A stretch of DNA of 36,324 nt from Rhodopirellula sp. (lineage in GTDB: Bacteria; Planctomycetota; Planctomycetia; Pirellulales; Thermoguttaceae): NCBI GenBank assembly GCA_012728855.1, contig JAAYEH010000419.1, positions 1 to 36,324 of the forward strand. The letters are read 5' to 3'. Shown here in pieces: positions 7,155 to 16,242 of this stretch (positions are counted from its first letter, which is position 1; each line of letters opens with the position of its first letter). Below the pieces are notes generated by a model that did not search any database, was not told where the DNA came from, and saw only the letters and a program-made list of their open reading frames with translations. The position numbers and the translations under genes were made by a program.

Positions 7155-9980
7155 TCACCTGTCTTCCAGCTCGTCTCCGATGAGTCCAAAGACAAGCCGT
7201 GCCCGTACCGGCGTATGAACGCTTCTTCCGCAGGAAAAAGTCAATCGGTTTTCGCCCTTGGAAAGAGCCGGGACATCCCCGACGAGTTTCATCTTGCTCA
7301 CTTCTTCGCCGATGTGATTGCAGACGGACGCCGCCTCGCCGCTTTCCCACTCCATATAGTGGCCGCTTCCGATGGTTCCTTTGAAAAGGAATGTTTTGTC
7401 GTCCAGGACGAAAGAGGGGTCGATCAAATCGTATTTCCGAAGAGGAACCGCCTTGAGCGTTCGGAACCTCAGGTTCTTCGGATCGCCGACGATCATCAGG
7501 TTGATTTCGGAAACATGGTCGTAATGCACGATCTCGCGATATTCGTCGAGATAGGATCCGCAGGGTTTCGGCCATTCAATCGGCGGGCGGGTTCCGTTTT
7601 CCGCCTCGATGAGCGAAAAGTACCTCCATCCGGAGAAATCGACGTCGATGAAATGGTCATTGTGTCCGGAAACATACTGGATCGGGCTTTCCACCCGGAC
7701 ATTGATCTTCTGCCCGCCGTTGTCGCCGTAGACCCAAAGCCCCATCGCAAGATGGTCCTGCAGATCGATGGTGGGATCAAAGACGCGTGTCGTCATGTTT
7801 CCAACAGGTTGTGTTTCGTCAAAGCGGATCAACTCAACGGACGAAGCGGTCTGGTAATCTTCCGCCGAATACCGATTCTCGATCCGAATGGTCGGCCTGG
7901 CCGCTTGAAAGCGATTGGTTACCACAATCGGGGTTGTCAAATCGGTTATTGCGTCCGACGTCGGGAAAGAAGCGACCGCGTATTGATAGTCCGCTTCGTG
8001 GAAACTCCAGCGATTGGTATCTTCGTCGTGTCTTTGCAGGACGAAATGGGCGCCGGGTGTTTTGAGTTGATCCAATACTGGCTGCGAAAAGTACTTTTCC
8101 CGCCGGAGGCGAATATAGTCGGCAATGATGGCGCCGTTTTTGAATGCCAAAGGCTGGGTCTTGCCGAGCGAAACGTCGAGAAAAGAAAGTCCGTAATCGT
8201 GCGCCAAGGCTTTGGTCGCCAGATAACGAGTGTCCTCGACATGCATGGGAGGGCACTGAAACGCACTGATCGATTCACTTGCCGAAGGACAGAGGGCAAT
8301 CCAGCCGAACTGCCCCGGAAGGTAGTAACGCTCGGACAGTTTCTTCAGGGTATCGACATGTCGGTCAAAATACTGCCGGAACCCTCTGCGCGGGCAATCC
8401 CACTCTCCGACGCGGGACATGGGATACCAAACAAAGCAATAGTCCATCACCGGAACGGACTGCGTGTGTTTGAGGATTTCATTGATGAAAAACGTGTCGT
8501 AGTACGGAACATATTCCCGATGTTTTGCAAGGGCGCCGGTGCCGTCCAAAGCGTCGAGGTAGATCATTCCGAACCCGCCTTCATTGTAGGCGCGAGCCGT
8601 CTCACGTGAGACTTCGAGCACAAGGTCGCTTCCGGGCCGGGAGCAGAAAAGGCCGAAACGCTGCGTCACGTGCCCGACGGCGGCGCCTTTCTCATGAGAA
8701 ACCGCTTTGGTTCCGTACGCTCCACGACGACATCGGATGAACCCGTACGGAGCGTGGTCGTTTGCCTCTTCGAAAACAATCAACTCGTCGTCGATTCTCA
8801 AAACGACGCTGTTGGTGATCGAAAATCCGACCACGTTCGAGACATCGGCGGTTGACTCGCCAACCGGTACGAAGGTCGCCTTTTCATCAAGATCGGCGTC
8901 CAGCGTGAAGCTTCGCATGACATCCAGATCCTGATGCGGGACGGGCGTGACAAAACGGCTGTCCTGATGGACGAAATGGGCATAAGTGAGAATTCCGGTC
9001 GTTATCCCGTGCTTGTTGAACTCGCGCGAAACTTCGCGAAAATCGGAGATGCCGTTCGGATAATACTCCTTATTGAAGACGAAATCCCCCTGCCGAAAAG
9101 GCAGGCCCTGATGGAAATAGACCTGGTCAACACCAAAGCGTGAAAGGTGCGCACACCAGTCTTGGACCTCTTCCCGCCGGATCGGCGTGGATGTGATGAT
9201 GTAGATACCGCGACTGCGGGGATCGTCCATGGCGAAAGGGCCTCCCGCCGCATGAACCGGCATTTCTCCTTTGCGAAACCGGGCCGCGATGGTCTTCATC
9301 TCTTCCCGCAAGATTGAAGCGGGAGCGCCCAGAACCGCCAACGCGGCGTTGTCGTAGCCGAGTTCCCGGTAGATTACTCCTCCCAGGCGCTGCGAACGTC
9401 CGCAAAATTCCAATGCGGTCACGTCGATCGTCAGCGGCATGACCGTTCCCGCAAAAGGATCGGCGCCGTCTTCCGTCGTCGCCATCAATGAACGAGCCAT
9501 TTCAATGGAGAAGAAATCGTCGCCGGCCACGGAGACAACCTTCATTGCGATGCCGTGCGTCTGGGCTCTGATGTCGAGCGTCAGTTTGACAGGATGCTCC
9601 GCTCGGGACTTCGTGCCGGAGAACGAAACCACGTAATGATCGCCCTTCTTTTCCAATCGATTGGAAAAGAAAGAGGTCTTTTCCTTGCCGCTGCCGTGGG
9701 AACTGAAGCCGGCATGAACTCCATGATCGACGAAGTCGCCGGATTGAGCAGCCATCTTCTGAAGCGAACAGAAATGGTGGGTTTGATTCTCTTTCAGATA
9801 GTTGCGCCCGTCCCGCTTGTTGATAAACCCCCGCACCGTACCGTCGCCGCCAAGGACATATTTCAGATGTTTCGTTTCAAAAACAAAGGAATCCGACTCC
9901 GCCGAGAAAAGGGAAGGCCCCGCGGTAAACAGCGAGCAGAACACAACCACGGAAAAAGAACGTCGTAACACGTGTGTCAT
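7155..9980 (-). CDS. Large secreted glycoside-hydrolase-like protein
   Basis: A 941-residue exported protein. The start chosen is the ATG at 9980, which has GGGAG six bases upstream; another ATG at 9986 leaves no spacing. MTHVLRRSFSVVVFCSLFTAG is a signal peptide. An N-terminal beta-rich region (SFVFETKHLKYVLGGDGTVR) resembles the supersandwich before some glycosidase barrels. The middle third reads as a TIM barrel, with the HLSRFGVDQVYFHQG and GITTGILTYAHFVHQ strands and GFGMIYLDALDGTG, where the Asp is placed like a catalytic acid. The C-terminal third contains jelly-roll-like, carbohydrate-binding-type segments (HFIDVDFSGWRYFSLIEAE). I do not recognise a numbered GH family, so the class is inferred from layout. 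Codon use matches the neighbours. Confidence 0.72.
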   Translation of the reverse strand: MTHVLRRSFSVVVFCSLFTAGPSLFSAESDSFVFETKHLKYVLGGDGTVRGFINKRDGRNYLKENQTHHFCSLQKMAAQSGDFVDHGVHAGFSSHGSGKEKTSFFSNRLEKKGDHYVVSFSGTKSRAEHPVKLTLDIRAQTHGIAMKVVSVAGDDFFSIEMARSLMATTEDGADPFAGTVMPLTIDVTALEFCGRSQRLGGVIYRELGYDNAALAVLGAPASILREEMKTIAARFRKGEMPVHAAGGPFAMDDPRSRGIYIITSTPIRREEVQDWCAHLSRFGVDQVYFHQGLPFRQGDFVFNKEYYPNGISDFREVSREFNKHGITTGILTYAHFVHQDSRFVTPVPHQDLDVMRSFTLDADLDEKATFVPVGESTADVSNVVGFSITNSVVLRIDDELIVFEEANDHAPYGFIRCRRGAYGTKAVSHEKGAAVGHVTQRFGLFCSRPGSDLVLEVSRETARAYNEGGFGMIYLDALDGTGALAKHREYVPYYDTFFINEILKHTQSVPVMDYCFVWYPMSRVGEWDCPRRGFRQYFDRHVDTLKKLSERYYLPGQFGWIALCPSASESISAFQCPPMHVEDTRYLATKALAHDYGLSFLDVSLGKTQPLAFKNGAIIADYIRLRREKYFSQPVLDQLKTPGAHFVLQRHDEDTNRWSFHEADYQYAVASFPTSDAITDLTTPIVVTNRFQAARPTIRIENRYSAEDYQTASSVELIRFDETQPVGNMTTRVFDPTIDLQDHLAMGLWVYGDNGGQKINVRVESPIQYVSGHNDHFIDVDFSGWRYFSLIEAENGTRPPIEWPKPCGSYLDEYREIVHYDHVSEINLMIVGDPKNLRFRTLKAVPLRKYDLIDPSFVLDDKTFLFKGTIGSGHYMEWESGEAASVCNHIGEEVSKMKLVGDVPALSKGENRLTFSCGRSVHTPVRARLVFGLIGDELEDR

Positions 9981-10320
9981 TTGCATCTCCCTGCCTGGCC
10001 GCAACGGCGAGGTACGTCGTGGCCAGCGCCTGCCGGAAACCCGCACGACAGATTCCCTCGCATCTGCCGTCAGCCACGGAAACGATGTGCGGCGGGTATG
10101 CTTCCCGCCCCGTGAGCGATTACGGCGCCGGACACCGATCCTGGTTCGAATCGCCCTCCATGATACCGGGATGTTTTCGGCACGTCGAGCGCCGCCGGAG
10201 TGGCTGGCAAGGCGAGCGACGACTTGACGTTGCCACCGAGCGGTCTTGCAGAGGGTGTTGTGCTTCTGCCCTGCTCTTTGACCCCGGCGGACTGCCGTAC
10301 TCGATCGAAGCGGACGTCTC
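9981..10320. other. Intergenic, no gene seen
   Basis: The stretch between the NifX-type gene and the glycosidase-like gene, both on the minus strand. Open frames here are extensions or antisense frames without ribosome sites. Any promoter for the 7155-9980 gene would lie here, but no convincing -35/-10 pair was picked out. Confidence 0.4.
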
Positions 10321-10654
10321 TCAATCGGGCTTCGGCGTATCCTTGTACTGCTGGACGACGTCGCGGACGGTGCCGGAGCAGCCGGTAACCACATGAATCC
10401 CCGCATCCGACAACGCCTTGACGGCACTCGGCCCGCACTTGCCCGTCAGGAGGACGGTTGCTTTCTTCGACGCGATCGTCCGGACCGATTCGACACCGGC
10501 CCCACCGCGCGCATCGACGCCGGGGTTCTTGACTGCCTCCATAGAGCCGTCGTCCGCATCGACAATAAGGAAATACGCACAGCGGCCGAACTGAGGTTCC
10601 AATGGGGCATCGAGCGATGGTTCCGAGGCGGTAACGGCGATTTTCCCAACCCAT
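10321..10654 (-). CDS. NifX/Nitro_FeMo-Co family protein, frameshifted at its start
   Basis: A small protein of the dinitrogenase iron-molybdenum cofactor-binding family (NifX, NafY, VnfX and free-standing relatives), which in known members bind Fe-S or FeMo clusters. The frame gives KIAVTASEPSLDAPLEPQFG, then RCAYFLIVDADDG, GGAGVESVRTIASKKATVLL, TGKCGPSAVKALSDAGIHV and TGCSGTVRDVVQQYKDTPKPD, covering the whole domain. The conserved KIAVTA strand is present, but that frame has no ATG, GTG or TTG back to a TAG. The only good start, ATG at 10654 with AAAGGGG upstream, is one base out; removing one G from the TGGG run would give MGWKIAVTAS. A fallback start in frame is ATG 10602, which loses the first strand. 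It lies 51 bases after the Gly/Arg-rich gene and probably shares its transcript. Confidence 0.75.
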
Positions 10655-10704
10655 TTTCGAGCGGTGCCCCTTTCGGACTGCGTTGGCTGGGCGGTCTTGC
10701 GGGG

Positions 10705-11313
10705 CTATTGCGCGGCCCGATCGTCCATCGCCGCGGAGCGCCCGCGGCCAGGCCCAAGACCACCTTGCCGGCCAAAGCCGCGTCCATAGCCGCCGCCGCC
10801 GCGCCCGTAGCCGAAACCCGCCCTCCGGCCTTGCCCCGGACCAAAACCGGCACGGGGCGCTCCACCGCTACCTCCCTGTGCCGCCGCCCAGACCGGCTGA
10901 AGGTTCGCGTCGCGGAGTTCGACCGTTCGGTCTTCATAAGCGATCGCCCGGGCGACATAATGGCCCTTCTCCATCTTCTCCGTGCGGAAACCTTCCACCT
11001 TGACCTTCGTGCCGGCGGACAAGTCGCCGGTCAGGAACGCGACTTGCGAGGCCGGTCCGAGGTGGATATTCAGCGTCTCGCCGCTCTTGGTTTTCATGAG
11101 AAAGTGGCTGCCCAGCGGCGACCAACCGGTCGTGTTTTCGCACGGCCCGGTCTTCACTTCCAGCACCTCTCCCCGGATCGAGATGATCTCGGGCTTGCCG
11201 GCCTGCCGGGCAACGCCCGTTGGATCCCCCACGCCGCGCTGGGCGTGGGCGGCCGGAACGGCCATGCCGAATAGGATGGCCGCGGTAATCGCTGCGCCGT
11301 GGGTCCATTTCAT
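10705..11313 (-). CDS. Secreted OB-fold-like protein with Gly/Arg-rich tail
   Basis: 202 residues from the ATG at 11313, preceded by a strong AAAGGAGG; earlier in-frame starts lack a site. MKWTHGAAITAAILFGMAVPAAHAQ is a clear signal peptide. Residues 45-135 form a small beta-barrel-like domain (IISIRGEVLEVKTGPCEN, then LMKTKSGETLNIHLGPASQV), resembling secreted OB-fold proteins. The last 50 residues are almost only Gly, Arg, Phe and Tyr (FGYGRGGGGYGRGFGRQGG). Similar tails occur in small proteins (DUF5320 type) encoded beside Nitro_FeMo-Co proteins, and such a gene is the next one downstream here. A metal- or cluster-related role is inferred only from that pairing. Confidence 0.8.
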   Translation of the reverse strand: MKWTHGAAITAAILFGMAVPAAHAQRGVGDPTGVARQAGKPEIISIRGEVLEVKTGPCENTTGWSPLGSHFLMKTKSGETLNIHLGPASQVAFLTGDLSAGTKVKVEGFRTEKMEKGHYVARAIAYEDRTVELRDANLQPVWAAAQGGSGGAPRAGFGPGQGRRAGFGYGRGGGGYGRGFGRQGGLGPGRGRSAAMDDRAAQ

Positions 11314-11721
11314 AATGTCGTCCTCCTTTGAGTTGATTCGGCAGGTGGGCGCCGGGTGCCCTGCATCTGCCGTTTCCCGTGCCCTGCAAGATTTGCACAA
11401 CGAGCCGGAAGCCACGCGCGACGTTTTTGCACAGTCTTCGTCGAATTCAGCGCAGCAGGGCACTTCGTAGCGCCGAATTCGCGGCGAGGCACGTTGCTTT
11501 GCGTGCCTCAGTTGTCCTCGGTTGCAGATCTGATGCCAAATCCGGCTGCTTCGGAAACGCCACCGGCAATCTCCTCCACCGAGCAGGGGCGGCTCCTACA
11601 GCGTCGTCGATTGCTTGACGCCATGCCGGATCGTAGCACACAATAGGAGCATTCGGTTTGAAGAAGCTCTCGGAGCATGGACAAACCATAAGGCAAAAAA
11701 CTTCCCACTTTGAGGCCCGCC
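11314..11721. other. Divergent intergenic region, no gene seen
   Basis: Separates the minus-strand Gly/Arg-rich gene from the plus-strand oxidoreductase, so both promoters should lie here. I see no coding signal and no clear operator palindrome. Confidence 0.4.
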
Positions 11722-13095
11722 ATGAAAAGCAAACGGGAAATGCGTTCTGCTTCCAACGAAAACCTTTCGCGACGCGAGTTCGTGCAACGCAGTGGCGGCC
11801 TGGCCGCCGCAACGGCCTGGGCGGGTTTGGCCGCGCCCCGCGTTCATGCCGCGGAGGACAACACGATCCGCCTGGCGCTGATCGGCTGCGGCGGGCGCGG
11901 CAACGGGGCTGTCGCCAACGCTTTTGAGGCGCCCGGCGGTCCGGTCAAACTCGTGGCCATGGCCGATATCCTCGAGCGGAAACTGGCGGCCTCGCACGCC
12001 AACCTGAGCAAACTCGATCCGCAGAAGGTCGACGTCGCCCCGGAGCGGCGCTTCGTCGGTTTCGATGCCTACAAGAAGGCCATCGATTGCCTGCGACCTG
12101 GTGACGTGGCGCTGTTGACCACGCGTGCCGCTTTCCGTCCCTTGCACTTGGAGTATGCTGTCGCGAAGGGCGTCAACGTCTTCTTCGAGAAGTCGTTCGC
12201 CACCGATCCGGTCGGCGTCAGGCGTGTACTGAAGGCTGCCGAGCAAGCGGAGAAGAAGAACCTCAAAATCGCCGCCGGCACCATGTGCCGCCACTCCAAG
12301 AACCGCCAGGAACTGATCAAACGCATCCGCGACGGCGCGATGGGGCAGATCCAACTCCTCCGTGCCTGCCGCACCGAAAACTTCGGTACTTTGGGACGCA
12401 AGCCGGAAGGAGAAAACGAGATCCTCTGGCAACTCCGCAGCGTCTACCATCTCTTCTGGGTCTCGGCCGGACTGTGGTCGGAGGCCGATATCCACCAGAT
12501 CGACGAAATGTGCTGGATCAAGGACGCCTGGCCCGTCTCGGCGCACGGCGTGGGCGGCCGGGCCCCTAACAGTACCGACTGCGGGCAGAACCTCGACAAT
12601 TGTTGCGCCGAGTGGACGTTCGCCGACGGTACCAAGGCCTACTACGTGATGCGAGGCCTGCCCAACTGCCATAACGAATTCGCCACCTACATCCACGGTT
12701 CCAAGTGCGGCGCGCAGTTCTCGGGAAAAATCCACGCCGCCACCACGCGGCTCTACAAAGACCAACGCTTCGCCCCGGACAACGTCACCTGGGAGGCACC
12801 GCCCGAACCGATCAGCCCCTGGCAGGCCGAGTGGAACGTCTTTCTGGACGCCATTCGCAACGACCGGCCCCACAACGAGGCGCGTCAGGCGGCCATGTCG
12901 CAGTTGGTCGATATCATGGGCCGGGCGGCGATCCACATGGGCCGGGTCATCACGTTCGACGAGGTGATGGCCTCGAATTTCGAGTGGGTTCCCGGCGGAG
13001 TTGACAACTTCAACGAGAACAGCCCCCCGCCGGTCGAAGCCGATGCCGACGGCCGCTACCCGGCGCCGGTCCCCGGCCAGTGGACGGAGATCTGA
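11722..13095 (+). CDS. Tat-exported Gfo/Idh/MocA family oxidoreductase, paralogue with EKS motif
   Basis: 457 residues from the ATG at 11722, with TGAGG upstream; the frame also opens at a TTG 12 bases earlier. Twin-arginine signal LSRREFVQRSGG at residues 15-26. The Rossmann motif LALIGCGGRGNGAV matches the paralogue at 5577-6941, and most of the two proteins align without gaps, including HQIDECCW/HQIDEMCW, WIKDAWP and the final WTEI. The hallmark EKP at the nicotinamide pocket is EKS here (FFEKSFATD, 156-158); the Lys stays and the Pro is replaced. The family uses NAD(P) to oxidise sugars. It is first in a plus-strand set with the HzsA-like protein and an SMP-30 lactonase, which fits sugar oxidation outside the cytoplasm. 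Substrate unknown. Confidence 0.92.
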   Translation: MKSKREMRSASNENLSRREFVQRSGGLAAATAWAGLAAPRVHAAEDNTIRLALIGCGGRGNGAVANAFEAPGGPVKLVAMADILERKLAASHANLSKLDPQKVDVAPERRFVGFDAYKKAIDCLRPGDVALLTTRAAFRPLHLEYAVAKGVNVFFEKSFATDPVGVRRVLKAAEQAEKKNLKIAAGTMCRHSKNRQELIKRIRDGAMGQIQLLRACRTENFGTLGRKPEGENEILWQLRSVYHLFWVSAGLWSEADIHQIDEMCWIKDAWPVSAHGVGGRAPNSTDCGQNLDNCCAEWTFADGTKAYYVMRGLPNCHNEFATYIHGSKCGAQFSGKIHAATTRLYKDQRFAPDNVTWEAPPEPISPWQAEWNVFLDAIRNDRPHNEARQAAMSQLVDIMGRAAIHMGRVITFDEVMASNFEWVPGGVDNFNENSPPPVEADADGRYPAPVPGQWTEI

Positions 13096-13259
13096 GCTGG
13101 CCGCTTCAGGCAAGTGCCGCCGGCAACCGTGGGCGACAATCGCGTCGCGCAGAACGCCAAATATCGGGAAACGCGCTGTTGCGAGCGGCGATCGTTTGGA
13201 GTACAAGAGGAGAGTGAGGCGGGTGGCGGAACTTCCCATGATTGACGCGGAGGTGCGCG

Positions 13260-16190
13260 ATGACGGCTGGTTGCATTGGCGTTCTGCTGGTCGCGGCGAG
13301 CGCCCTGGCAGCGAAACCGGAAGTTACTCGCCCCAGCGACTCAACGGCGACGGAGAACGTCGGTCCGCAGATGGAGAAAATGCTCCAGGCCGATTGGCTG
13401 CGGGAAGATCAGCAGTTCTCAGCCCGACCGGCAGAAGTAACGCAACCGCCGGCAACCCCTTCCGGCGAGGTTACGACACAGCAAGACGCCGTGGGCGGTT
13501 GCGATGGCGTCAAGTCCGGCCGCTTCGGCTTTCATACCGCCAGCGGCGAGCAGGATCCCTGGTGGCAAGTTGATCTTGGCCGCACCGTAAAGCTCGACCG
13601 CCTGGTGGTCTACAACCGGACGGACTGCCCGCCGGAACGGACTCGCCGCCTCCGTATCCTTGCCGCCGACGAGCCGGGCGGCGATTTTCGTCTGGTCTAT
13701 CAGCACGCCGGCGAGGTCTTCTACGGGAGCCGCGAGAAGAAACCGCTTGTGGTGCGGTTTGACGGCGACGATGTCGTCGGCCGGATCGTTCGCCTGCAGG
13801 TTCCCGGCCGTTGTTCGTTCGCGCTGGAAGAGGTGGAGGTCTACGGCCGTGATGAGCCGGAGAGAAATCTGGCGCTCGGCAAGCCGGCCGATCAGAAGAG
13901 CGTCGGACGATACTCGCGGCGAGCCACGAAAGATCTTCCCAATGCCGGGCCGCAACCGCCGGTCCGGACATCCGAGCCGTTCTCCCTGCTTCATCTTCGC
14001 GATGTGCTCCAACGGGCCGGAGAACTGGCTGCGAGAATTCAGCCTGGTGCTGACCCGCAAAGGCTCGATCCGCTGGCGAAGCAACTCGGTCTTCTGGAGG
14101 GCCGGTTGGCAACGATCGAGAAGGCAAGAACCGACGAGGTCCAACGGCGGGAGTTCTACTTCGAAGCTCGCCGGCTCGCCCGCGCCATTGCCTTCTGCAA
14201 TCCGCTCTTGGATTTTGATTCGATCCTCTTTCTCAAACGCCACGATCCGGGCGGACTGTTCCACATGGTTCACCAGTACTACGGCTTCGGCCAGAATCCG
14301 GGCGGAGGGCTGTTTGTGCTCTCCGATCCCTTCTCCCCCGAGCCCAAGGTGAGGGATCTTCTGGCGGAGTCGGTAGTGGAAAACGGCCGGCTGGCGGGCC
14401 GGCCGCTGCAAGGCGGTTCGTTCCTCTCGCCCGAGTTGTCGTTCGACGGCCGGACGATCCTCTTTGCCTACACGCAATGCGAGGGCGAGAAGCCGGAGTG
14501 GTCGCGGCGGGCGAGCTACCACATCTTCCGCGTCGGCGCTGATGGAACGGGTCTGGTGCAACTGACCGACGGGCCGTGGAACGACTTCGATCCCTGCTTT
14601 CTGCCCGGCGGCCGGATCGTCTTCATTTCGGAACGGCGCGGCGGATACCTGCGGTGCGGCGGTTCCGCGCCGCCCTGGGACTCGCCCACCTATACGTTAC
14701 ACTCGATGGCGGCCGACGGCAGCGACATCGTCTGCCTCAGTTTCCACGAAACGCAGGAGTGGCATCCCAGCGTCGACAACAACGGCATGCTCCTTTACAC
14801 TCGCTGGGATTACGTCGATCGCGACACCAACGTCGCCCATCACCTTTGGACCTGCTACCCGGACGGCCGCGATCCCCGCTCGTACCACGGTAATTATCCT
14901 CAGAAACGGGAAAGCCGCCCGTGGATGGAGATGAGCGGACGGGCGGTGCCGGGGTCGAACAAGTTCGTGGCCACGGCGGCGGCGCATCATGGCCATGCCT
15001 ACGGTTCCCTGGTACTGGTCGATTATCGCGTCGAGGACGACGGGGCCATGTCGCAGATCGAGCGGCTCACCCCCGAAGTGCCGCTGCCGGAAGCTGAGGG
15101 GGGCAAGAAAGCCGTGCGGCAGAACATGGCCTACGGCACCCCCTGGCCGCTGTCCGAAGACGATTACCTCTGCGTCTACGACGCCGGCGCCGGCAATCGC
15201 GGCATCTACTGGATCGACCGCTACGGCAACCGCGAATTGCTCTACCGCGATCCGGAGATCTCCTGCACCAGCCCCATCCCACTACGTCCCCGGCCGCTGC
15301 CGCCGGTAATCCCCGCAGCGACGACGCTGTCCGCCGGCAGCGGAGCGAGCGAGACGGCCGGTACCGAGACGATTGCGGTGATGAACGTCTACGACAGCGA
15401 TTTCCGCTGGCCGGACGAGACCGAGATTACCGCGTTGCGGATCATCCAGGTGCTGCCGAAGACCACGCCGCCGGTCGACCGGCCGCGGATCGGCATTGCC
15501 ACGGAGACTAACGCCCGCGCGGTGCTCGGCACGGTGCCGGTCGAGTCGGACGGCAGCGCGTATTTCGAAGCACCCGTTGGAAAGCTGATCTATTTTCAGG
15601 CGCTCGACCGCCGTGGCATGGCAGTGCAGTCGATGCGCTCGGCGACCTACGTGCATCCGGGCGAGCGGCTCGCCTGCCAGGGGTGCCACGAGCGGAAGCA
15701 TACGGCGCCGAGCCTTCCCCAGGCGGTTCCCCTCGCGCTTCGCCGCGCGCCGTCGCCGATCCAGCCCGACGTGGACGGCTCCAACCCCTTCAGTTTCGTC
15801 CGGCTCGTGCAGCCGGCGCTGGATCGCCATTGCGTGGCTTGTCATGAGGAGAAGAAGGCGATCGACTTGAGCGGCCGAGCGGCAGGCCAGTACGGCTGGA
15901 CCCGCTCCTACGAAAGCCTGTCGAAGGGCTACGGGTTCTGGTTCACCGTTTCCAACGGCTCAATCGGCGCGGGCGTCCACGGCGGCAGCCGCACCGTCCC
16001 CGGCCAGTTCGGCGCCCGCGCGGCGAAGCTTCTGGAATATCTCGACCAGCGGCACTACGGCGTGAAGCTCTCGCCGGAAGACTTCCACTGTTTCACGCTG
16101 TGGCTGGATTGCAACTCGGAGTTTTTCGGCGCCTACGAGGATACCGAGGCGCAGGCGCGGGGAGAGGTGGTCGCGCCCGCGCTGGACTGA
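13260..16190 (+). CDS. HzsA-related secreted protein: discoidin domain, propeller and two CxxCH motifs
   Basis: 976 residues. The start is the ATG at 13260 with GGAGG six bases before it; a TTG at 13242 is less likely. A signal peptide (GCIGVLLVAASALA) is followed by an F5/8-type-C-like domain at about 65-205 (WWQVDLGRTVKLDRLVVYNR), a helical linker, then TolB/WD40-like propeller blades (GGSFLSPELSFDGRTILFAY; DFDPCFLPGGRIVFISERRG). Two c-type heme sites follow: CQGCHE (Cys806, His810) and CVACHE (Cys858, His862). The propeller plus two CxxCH motifs resembles the alpha subunit of anammox hydrazine synthase; such relatives are widespread in planctomycetes that do not do anammox, so hydrazine chemistry is not implied. 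It lies between an oxidoreductase and an SMP-30 gene, 52 bases before the latter. A redox role in sugar oxidation is inference. Confidence 0.85.
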   Translation: MTAGCIGVLLVAASALAAKPEVTRPSDSTATENVGPQMEKMLQADWLREDQQFSARPAEVTQPPATPSGEVTTQQDAVGGCDGVKSGRFGFHTASGEQDPWWQVDLGRTVKLDRLVVYNRTDCPPERTRRLRILAADEPGGDFRLVYQHAGEVFYGSREKKPLVVRFDGDDVVGRIVRLQVPGRCSFALEEVEVYGRDEPERNLALGKPADQKSVGRYSRRATKDLPNAGPQPPVRTSEPFSLLHLRDVLQRAGELAARIQPGADPQRLDPLAKQLGLLEGRLATIEKARTDEVQRREFYFEARRLARAIAFCNPLLDFDSILFLKRHDPGGLFHMVHQYYGFGQNPGGGLFVLSDPFSPEPKVRDLLAESVVENGRLAGRPLQGGSFLSPELSFDGRTILFAYTQCEGEKPEWSRRASYHIFRVGADGTGLVQLTDGPWNDFDPCFLPGGRIVFISERRGGYLRCGGSAPPWDSPTYTLHSMAADGSDIVCLSFHETQEWHPSVDNNGMLLYTRWDYVDRDTNVAHHLWTCYPDGRDPRSYHGNYPQKRESRPWMEMSGRAVPGSNKFVATAAAHHGHAYGSLVLVDYRVEDDGAMSQIERLTPEVPLPEAEGGKKAVRQNMAYGTPWPLSEDDYLCVYDAGAGNRGIYWIDRYGNRELLYRDPEISCTSPIPLRPRPLPPVIPAATTLSAGSGASETAGTETIAVMNVYDSDFRWPDETEITALRIIQVLPKTTPPVDRPRIGIATETNARAVLGTVPVESDGSAYFEAPVGKLIYFQALDRRGMAVQSMRSATYVHPGERLACQGCHERKHTAPSLPQAVPLALRRAPSPIQPDVDGSNPFSFVRLVQPALDRHCVACHEEKKAIDLSGRAAGQYGWTRSYESLSKGYGFWFTVSNGSIGAGVHGGSRTVPGQFGARAAKLLEYLDQRHYGVKLSPEDFHCFTLWLDCNSEFFGAYEDTEAQARGEVVAPALD

Positions 16191-16242
16191 AGTGTAAATC
16201 CACCATGTTCGTGCGTTTCCTGTCCGCATGAAGGAGCTATTC

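Noticed and set aside
10321..10654. Nitrogen-fixation locus
   Set aside because: Only one Nitro_FeMo-Co domain protein is present, with no nitrogenase structural genes; free-standing members of this family are common.
11596..13239. A 547-codon minus-strand frame opposite the second oxidoreductase
   Set aside because: Antisense to a gene with clear Tat, Rossmann and family motifs; a similar antisense frame lies opposite the paralogue at 5556-6884, as expected from shared sequence.
13260..16190. Reading the HzsA-like gene as evidence of anammox
   Set aside because: Only a distant alpha-subunit-like architecture is present, without other hydrazine synthase subunits or anammox genes; such relatives occur in non-anammox planctomycetes.
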